A stretch of DNA of 64,000 nt, from assembly GCA_963971425.1 (NCBI GenBank), contig OZ020515.1:20704637-20768636 (forward strand), given 5' to 3'. The notes under the pieces were generated by a model. That model ran no database searches and was not told the origin of the DNA. It saw only the letters and a list, made by a program, of their open reading frames with translations. The DNA comes from Bryoerythrophyllum caledonicum. Lineage: Eukaryota > Streptophyta > Bryopsida > Pottiales > Pottiaceae. This document shows positions 58,281-64,000 of the stretch, piece after piece. Within the stretch, counting starts at the first letter, position 1; each line of letters starts with the position of its first letter. The position numbers were made by a program, and so were the translations under genes.

Positions 58281-58290
58281 GGATTTTGTA

Positions 58291-59429
58291 TTTCTCACCG
58301 TATGAGGATAGGATAATGTAAGTGTACTTGTGTAGAGTTTGTATGTGGTGTTGGCTAGTGCAATGGGTTGATGATTAGGTAGCATGGAAGGGTCACCTTT
58401 TTTGTATAATGAAATTGTTGCATTGATTTTCTAGGAGGCAAGTATTTGTTTTTGTTTGTAACAGTGAGAGAAGAAGAGAAACAATAATTTGTGGAATCTT
58501 GGGGGCATGTTTTTGAGTATGGAATTTGGTATACGGTCTGGTCCTGGGGCTTTGCTATTTCCGAGTTTTCGAAGACATGTGTCGTATGTAGTTTGATTGA
58601 AGTATATGTATAGTGGGATTTCGGATTCACCTCGTTTTCCCAGGGAAAATCCATCAATGTCATGCCATGGATATTGGCGTACTACGCATGTACATTTTAG
58701 TAGGTGTTCTTGCTGGTAAGTGAATGTCGATACAATAGGTTTGTTGTTTTTTGTTTGTTGGTTGAATATTTAATTTGCAATGTCTTCTGGGCTAGTTAGT
58801 ATGTTATTGTGTTGATCAGTGATACAATCTAGCAGTGGAGATTCGAAGTTTTTGAAAAAAACCCGATTAATTTTCTTAGGGCTAGTTTCGTATAGTTGTC
58901 GATATTTTATGATGGCTTTTTTGATATTTTCTTTAGCATAATTGGTGGTTATTTTTCGGGCTTGTAAATTGGCATTTTTTGCGATTAGTGCGATTTCATT
59001 TATCCATGTGTCATGGGGTAGGTGTGGGGGGGGGGCAGGATTTGGGCATGTTGGAGGGTTAGTAGTTCATTGCAAATGGGGTGATTACACCATTGTGGGT
59101 TGTTTTTAATAATTCTCATGGTTTTCCGTATTGTATGGTAGGTGGCTAGATGTTGTTTCCATGTTCTAGAGAGTTTACAGGGTTGATAGCCACCTTGTTG
59201 TGATGTTCGGTTTGTCCTATGTGGTATGGGTTGGGCTTTACAAATTTGTTCAAGTGTATCAGAGATGTTTTTGTTAAGTAGGTCTAGCAAGTCAATTTGT
59301 ATGGAATTTTCTTCAAAGAATTTAGTATTGAAATTTTCTATGTTGTTTTTGGAATGGGGTTAAGTATACGTGTGTTATTGTTGTTAATGGTGATAGGTGT
59401 TTTGTTAATTAGTGTGTTATTTGGGATGT
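58291..59429 (-). pseudogene. Element 1 linker and start of reverse transcriptase
   Basis: Matches Element 2 over 51680-52860: the LLNKNISDTLEQICKAQPIP region and TNRTSQQGGYQPCKLSRTWK (59290-59000), then the first RT blocks, FENSEIAKPQDQTVYQIPYS and the NPLH...P segment (58663-58355). Many stops and frameshifts. The copy stops at tacaaaatccta (58279-58290), the target site of Element 2, and resumes at 50861. Confidence 0.75.
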
Positions 59430-60956
59430 GGAGTTGTATGGGTGCGTGGTCCGAATTTTGGATAGCATCTTTATTTGTTGTGGAGGTGTATTGTGTATGA
59501 TTAGTCGTGCGGACATGAAAGCCATCGATTAGACTCCAATCACTTTAGTTGTGCACATCTTGTCTGGAGTATTGGGTGTCTGTATGTATATCAGTAAAGT
59601 TTAGGTTTTCCAGTGAAGTGGCGCCATTGGTAGTCTATGGTTTGTGGGGGGGTATTTTGAATTCCGTTTTGTCGGCCAATTAAAGCTATGTCTCTATTCA
59701 TATCCCCGCATAGTATATAGTTGTGTTTAGGGAATTTATTAATTAGGGAGGTGATAGTATTTTTTATGTCTATGATGAGTCTAGTGTCTTCGGGGTGGAA
59801 TGGCATGTAGATATGAAAGATTAACCATGGTTGTAGTGGTTGATTAGTAATTTTTATGATTTGGAGGTATGGGGATATGTTCATTGGGATGGGGGTTTTT
59901 ACTATATTACCCGGGAAAGCATATTTTTTGTGTACTTGTGTGAGGAGGCCACCTTGGTCCGGTGTGTATGGTCTACGTTGTTGAATACATCTTGTTAGTG
60001 TGTATTTGTTATTCAAGATAAGCTTGTAATTAGGAAATATTCTTTGTATATATTTTGTGGATTTTGTGGCGGAGATTTTGGTTTCTTGTAGGACTACGAG
60101 GGCCGGTGGTGTGTTTGGGTAGGTAACTATGTGTTGTAGGCTAGGGAGGGCGGTATTGAGGGATGAAGCATTCCATGTAATTATACTTGTGTTACCATTG
60201 TTTGTATTTAAGTTTTGGTTTTGTGGAGGGAGGTAATTTGGTGGGGGAGGTGGGTGTGTATATTCTGAGATAGGGTCCAAAAATTTTAATGACTCATTGG
60301 TTAGATTATCTGGGAGGTATGAGAACTTTTTTTTTATTGTGTTGTTTAAGGGGGGTATGTTTTGACTAAGTATGAAGTCGCACAATTCTTTGTGTATTGA
60401 TGTTTTATGGAATATTATGTCTTGGTTTTCTTCAAGGAATGTTGTATAAGGGTGTGGGATGTTGATGTGTCTTGTGGGAGGGTTGTGAAGATTAGCTAGG
60501 GTGTTTAGAAGGGTGTTGGTCCATAGTGTCGTATTTGGGTTTTGTGGTGATAAGATGTAGTTACATTCTTCTATTGATGGGTGGATAATGATTATTATGG
60601 CGTATAGTAAGTGGAATGGTGGATGTGTACATTGGTGGTAGATGTATTGAGCAATGTGTGGGTATGTCATGTTGTGAGAGTGGTGTAATGTAAGTGTGGA
60701 GTTTATGAGAGGTGCAAGTTTTTGGCAATGTGTCAATATTCCGGGTGTAGTTTGATGGCGTTGGGGATAAAATATGTTTTGGCATTTTCTTGTGTGATAG
60801 GGGGTGACATTTTAGCACATTTGGCATAGGTCCCGGGTTAGTTTCAATGTCTCCTCCAAGTAGTAGTAGGATTTTGTGGTGTATGTTATCAATGGTATGT
60901 TGTTTTTTGATTGGGTCATTTGTCTGTATTTTTGTATTGGTGTCTTTTGTAGTCAT
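59430..60956 (-). pseudogene. Element 1 N-terminus: 2A-like peptide and APE endonuclease
   Basis: From ATG 60956 (MTTKDTNTK) a 43-codon leader ends in ILLLLGGDIETNPGP (60828-60872), a 2A-like motif. About 90 bp later a frameshift moves the reading into the frame open over 60736-59591. That frame carries the APE endonuclease: SIITWNASSLN, LVVLQETKI (Glu), YILCGDMNRDIALIG (Asp/Asn) and, after a stop, IDGFHV and NSDHAPI (about 59440-59480). In its family APE nicks the target DNA to prime reverse transcription. All key motifs survive although the frame is broken. Confidence 0.8.
60828..60857 (-). other. 2A-like ribosome-skipping motif GGDIETNPGP
   Basis: The minus strand encodes G-G-D-I-E-T-N-P-G-P preceded by a Leu run, matching the 2A consensus D-V/I-E-x-N-P-G-P. 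In known 2A peptides the ribosome skips the Gly-Pro bond and releases the upstream product separately. Here it would free a 42-residue leader from the endonuclease/RT polyprotein. This use near the N-terminus is known from animal non-LTR retrotransposons. Activity here is not shown. Confidence 0.8.
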
Positions 60957-61640
60957 TTGTGTATGGATATATGCATGTGTGTATGTGTGTGCGTGTATAG
61001 ATGTATATATATATATGTATGTGTGTATGTGAGTGTGTGTGTATGTGATTGGGTGTGCGTATGTATGAGTGTTTTTACAAATGTGAGTGTATGTATATGT
61101 ATGTGTAAATATATGCATATGTATTGTAATAGGTATGTTTGTAGTTGTAGATGTAGGAGTTTGTGTATAAGTGGTGTGGATATTGTATGTTTTGTGGTTG
61201 TATTTGTATTTTGTATCTTTGTTTGTACAATGGTCATACGATTTATTGTTTTGTCTTTTATAGCTATGATATGTGCATTGTAGATATGGAGAGTTTTTTG
61301 TTTTAGTTTTCTATTGTGTGTCTTTATTTTGGTATTTGCATAGGTGTTTATAGAGGTATTTGTAGAGGTGTTGTTGTTTATGTTGATATTTGTGTTGGTA
61401 TTTGGGGCAGTATATGCATTGGTATAGCTGCCAATATTTGTACCAATATTTATACATATGTAATATTTTGTTTGTTTATGTACGTTGGTATTTGTATTGG
61501 TGTATATAACAATACTTTCGTATGTATTTGTGTGCTTATTTGTACTAGTCAGTATGTATTTGATATAAAGTATGCATTTATCTTTGTTGTAATACATAAT
61601 GAGTATGGAATATGTGTATTGTGGTATGTATATCCTCGGA
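60957..61640. repeat. Degenerate TG/TA-rich simple-sequence region
   Basis: Positions 60960-61110 are mostly (TG)n, (TA)n and tgtatg repeats. 61110-61600 is a longer degenerate tract of gtatttgtattggt-like words giving Asn/Thr/Ile-rich frames on the minus strand. It adjoins the 5' coding end of Element 1 and may be its 5' UTR or an unrelated satellite. No gene is supported on either strand. Confidence 0.6.
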
Positions 61641-61689
61641 GGTATATTGCTATGTATATTGCCCTATATTCTTTTGCACACTTGTTATT

Positions 61690-62640
61690 TCAAACTCAAG
61701 CCCTCGATTAAAACTATTTTGGAGAATCTCCACGAAGAGAGCATTTGCGGACATGCCTTTAAGGGATTCACTTTTGATTTTGGTAGAGAGGTTAGAATTT
61801 TTTGAAATATCATGATAAACTTTACATATTTTGCCATGAGCATATTGTTTGTCTAGCTTTAGGATAAAGGGTCTAAGACCTTTGAGAAGTTCAATGCCAT
61901 CTATCTCGGGCGTATGCAAGTGCAATTTAATTACACCGGCACAGACCTTTTTTTTACACCATTCTTCAAACTCATGCAAAGAATATAGATGGGGTCAATT
62001 ACCTTTTTGACGACTTCAATCTCCATGATTTTTAGTCTGTCAACTATCAAAGCTTTGACATCATCATGCATGAGCACAATGTTAGAAAGCTTAAAGTGGA
62101 TTGAAACATGAAAGTCAAGGGCAAGTCCGGAGGTTTCATTAACCGGGATGTCAAACGGGATTTGTATTATGTTGAAGTGTTATCCAACGACTCATTTTCT
62201 TGCGCAACCGTAGAGGATTTGAGGAATTCGTGAAGATGCCGGGGTTGCTGGGGTGATTTCTTTGGCCTCCATTTATTTGATTCCTCTTGTAATCATGTCG
62301 GGTATGGACTCATTGTTGTTTAGCGGCTCAAGTCCCGCCTCCTAGGCCATATCTTCCATTACTTAAAATCCTATTCAAAATTTGAAAGAAGAGACATCGG
62401 GATCAAGTGTGTGGACCATACCTTCATCATTGGAGCTCTTATTTTTTTTGCTGGAGGGGTATACTTCATCTTGGCTTGTTGTGAAGGCAATGCTTGGGAG
62501 CCTTTTAAGATTCTCACCGGATGCTTCAATCTCCATGGCGTCTCCATACATGAAGATGCGTATGCTACCCCACCCGTCCATATCTACGCCATACTTATAC
62601 ACTTGTTTAGGCAAACTAGGGTATTTTGAACTATATTTTT
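61690..62640 (-). pseudogene. Decayed unidentified coding sequence
   Basis: From ATG 62359 the minus strand keeps one frame to about 62010 with four stops, each explained by a single C-to-T change in CAG, CAA or CGA. The stretch 62170-62010 reads smoothly (IPFDIPVNETSGLALDFHVS, HFKLSNIVLMHDDVKALIVD). It appears to continue, after a possible intron, as FEEWCKKKVCAGVIKLHLHT and DISKNSNLSTKIKSESLKGM (61979-61695). An upstream piece at 62620-62375 (YGVDMDGWGSIRIFMYGDAM) may be another exon. I do not recognise the family. Confidence 0.4.
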
Positions 62641-62764
62641 TGTATTTTGATTTAAGTTCTAGTTTGGAGCGCTAGATTTTTTTGACTCTAGTGAAGTTAA
62701 TTAAAGTTTTTGTTGTCTTGGTTCATTGTAGGTAGCATAAATATAAGACGCAAGTAATAAAGGT

Positions 62765-63160
62765 AGGGTGACTTACCTGACTTGTGGGGACGGTGCGGGA
62801 GGGGGGCAGGGCGGTACGGGGGGGAGTTTGATTGCTATAGGAGGGGAGGGAGTCACTATGGGTGGGAGGGGGGTCTCTATGGGAGGGAGGGAGGTTGGTA
62901 CCGTAGGGATGGAGGTCGCTATGGTAAAGAGCGAGGTCATAGGTTGTGGGAGGGGGGTCGTTGCGGGTGATAAGGGGGTCGCTATTGCGGTTTAAGACGT
63001 TGCTATGGATTTTTGGGAGGTCACTACTGGATTTTGGAAGGTCGTTGTGGTGGTTTGGGAGGTCAATGTGGGTTTTGGGGGAGTTGCTGGGGAGGTCGGG
63101 GTTGGAGGGAGGGGGGGTTGCTATTGTTGTTTGGATGCGGGGAGGGGGCAGAGGGAGCAC
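62765..63160. repeat. Degenerate 21-bp G-rich minisatellite
   Basis: On the plus strand, words of the type gggaggtcg(c/t)tatgg recur about every 21 bp. Translated on the minus strand this gives seven-residue units beginning DLP, DPP or NLP (for example DLPNHHN, DLPKSSS, DPPPTTY). The repeat period is clear, the copies are diverged, and I see no evidence that it is translated. Confidence 0.65.
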
Positions 63161-63435
63161 AAATTATAGCAAGGGGAGTGGAGGAGAGGGGGTGGAGCGA
63201 GAACAAAGAGAGGAAGTAGGGGTGGGTGGGGGAGAGAGGAGGGTTGGGAGGGAGGGCACGGAGGGGAGTGAGAGGAGGGTTGGAAGAGAGATGGGTCGAA
63301 GATGGGAGAGGAATGGAAGGTGGGGGGAGAGAGAGGGGAGCTGTGGGAAGAAAGGAGAGGGTGGTGAGAGGAGCTGCGGATGGAGAGTGGAGGAAGAAGA
63401 GGATAGCTGTAGGGAGAGGGGATAGAGGGAGAAGG
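63161..63435. repeat. Purine-rich (GGAGA) low-complexity tract
   Basis: Nearly pure G/A on the plus strand for about 270 bp, with gggaggg and gagaggag words. It produces Pro/Ser/Leu-rich and Gly/Arg-rich frames that I do not accept as genes. Confidence 0.7.
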
Positions 63436-64000
63436 AGACCTGCAGGGTGTTGTAGGATCTTGAGGTGTTGTGATATTGACGTGAGTTGTTCACTGTTGTG
63501 TTGCCGTGGGTTGCTCCTTATTGCGGTGTTGACGTGAGTTGCTCCTTGATGTAGTGTTGTTGCGGGTTGCTCCGTGCTACGACGTTCGTGTCCGTTGCAG
63601 TCTTTGTGCGGATGCCACCTTGTGTTGTTGTGTCCTTGTTGTGAGATATTGCTGTAATTTTGATGCATATAGAGTTGGTGTAGATTGTTGGCTGTTGCGT
63701 TGTATTCTTGCTCTGGTGTCATTTTTTTCGATGCTAATGATGTGTTTACCTGCTACTGCTGCGGAGGTTGATCCGGATCTGGAAAAATTTGCAAGCGCTT
63801 TCGCGTGTGATCTACAAACACGAACTTGGTGTGGTTTTCTATTAGGATTTTAGTGTGGAGTTTTATGTGTGTGGTGTCATAGTGAGGTTTTGGTGTACTG
63901 CAGCTAGCGTATGTGGGTGTAGTGACGTGCAAGGTGTTGCTAGCAAACATAGTGTCTATTGCAGAAAAGAAATGGAGGTGGGTAGAAATGGCTTGAGTTG
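63436..64000. other. Window end, short repeats, no gene seen
   Basis: 63470-63600 holds three to four diverged copies of a unit around gtgttgacgtgagttgctcctt (about 35-40 bp). The rest is unremarkable T/G-rich DNA. Open frames are short and without features. Confidence 0.45.

Larger units (their letters stand above)
44048..60956 (-). mobile_element. Element 1: Dualen-like non-LTR retrotransposon, interrupted
   Basis: Minus-strand element whose 3' end (hairpin remnant and TTC-like tail) is at about 44048 and whose recognisable 5' coding start is near 60956. Order: 2A-like peptide, APE endonuclease, reverse transcriptase, connector, RNase H, restriction-like endonuclease. Three insertions break it: Element 2 (50862-58279), an inverted-repeat element (48759-50721) and a 115-bp 3'-end fragment (45891-46005). 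Removing them leaves roughly 7.4 kb. Many stops make it inactive. The true 5' end may lie in the low-complexity DNA beyond 60956. Confidence 0.85.

Noticed and set aside
57443..58321. Open frames of 259-292 codons (poly-Leu, poly-Ser, poly-Phe)
   Set aside because: They are the three readings of the (TTC)n tail of Element 2.
60876..61711. Cys/Val/Ile-rich plus-strand frames
   Set aside because: They come from (TG)n-type repeats opposite the retroelement leader.
1..64000. tRNA, rRNA or CRISPR-type arrays
   Set aside because: No cloverleaf, rRNA core sequence or regularly spaced direct repeat with unique spacers was noticed by eye; a dedicated tRNA search was not possible.

Overview
The window reads as nuclear DNA of a land plant. 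Evidence for this: multi-exon genes with GT-AG introns of about 80-500 bp; a NAC transcription factor; a mitochondrial D-lactate dehydrogenase; an NTF2-RRM (G3BP-like) protein; telo-box-like motifs upstream of genes; a MULE; MITEs; and a Ty3/gypsy relic. I cannot fix the species. The Dualen-like non-LTR elements make a non-seed lineage (bryophyte, lycophyte or fern) more likely to me than a flowering plant, but that is inference. A 200-N assembly gap lies at 7595-7794.

Layout. 1-3300: intergenic DNA with a 51-bp retroelement insertion, a piggyBac-like MITE and a second MITE. 3397-6159 (+): a PHD-like zinc-finger protein gene. 7924-13679 (-): a complete 18-exon D-lactate dehydrogenase gene (574 aa by my splicing), convergent with the PHD-like gene. 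13.7-19 kb: intergenic DNA with MITEs. 19.0-26.2 kb (-): a decayed Ty3/gypsy element. 28.7-34.9 kb: MITE-like sequences, one split by a well-preserved 4.8-kb MULE (243-bp inverted repeats, 9-bp target duplication, three-exon transposase). 35.7-38.9 kb (-): an 8-exon G3BP-like gene (507 aa). 40.9-43.2 kb (-): a 4-exon membrane-anchored NAC gene (653 aa).

44.0-61.0 kb is a stack of nested elements. An older non-LTR retrotransposon on the minus strand (Element 1) is interrupted by three things: a relative on the plus strand (Element 2, 50862-58279, flanked by a 12-bp target duplication), a 1.96-kb inverted-repeat element (48759-50721), and a 115-bp 3'-end fragment with a 14-bp duplication. The family combines an APE endonuclease, a YADD reverse transcriptase, an RNase H and a C-terminal restriction-like endonuclease, the arrangement of the Dualen/RandI clade. 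Element 1 also carries a 2A-like motif (GGDIETNPGP) near its N-terminus. The family ends in a hairpin plus a (TTC)n tail, and in Element 2 that tail is about 720 bp long.

61.6-64 kb holds a decayed unidentified coding sequence and minisatellite or low-complexity DNA.

The four host genes show no obvious joint pathway. DLD (mitochondrial D-lactate and methylglyoxal metabolism) and a membrane-tethered NAC (a class that includes mitochondrial-stress regulators) are suggestive neighbours, but nothing in the sequence links them. All splice sites were assigned by eye from frame continuity and GT-AG signals.
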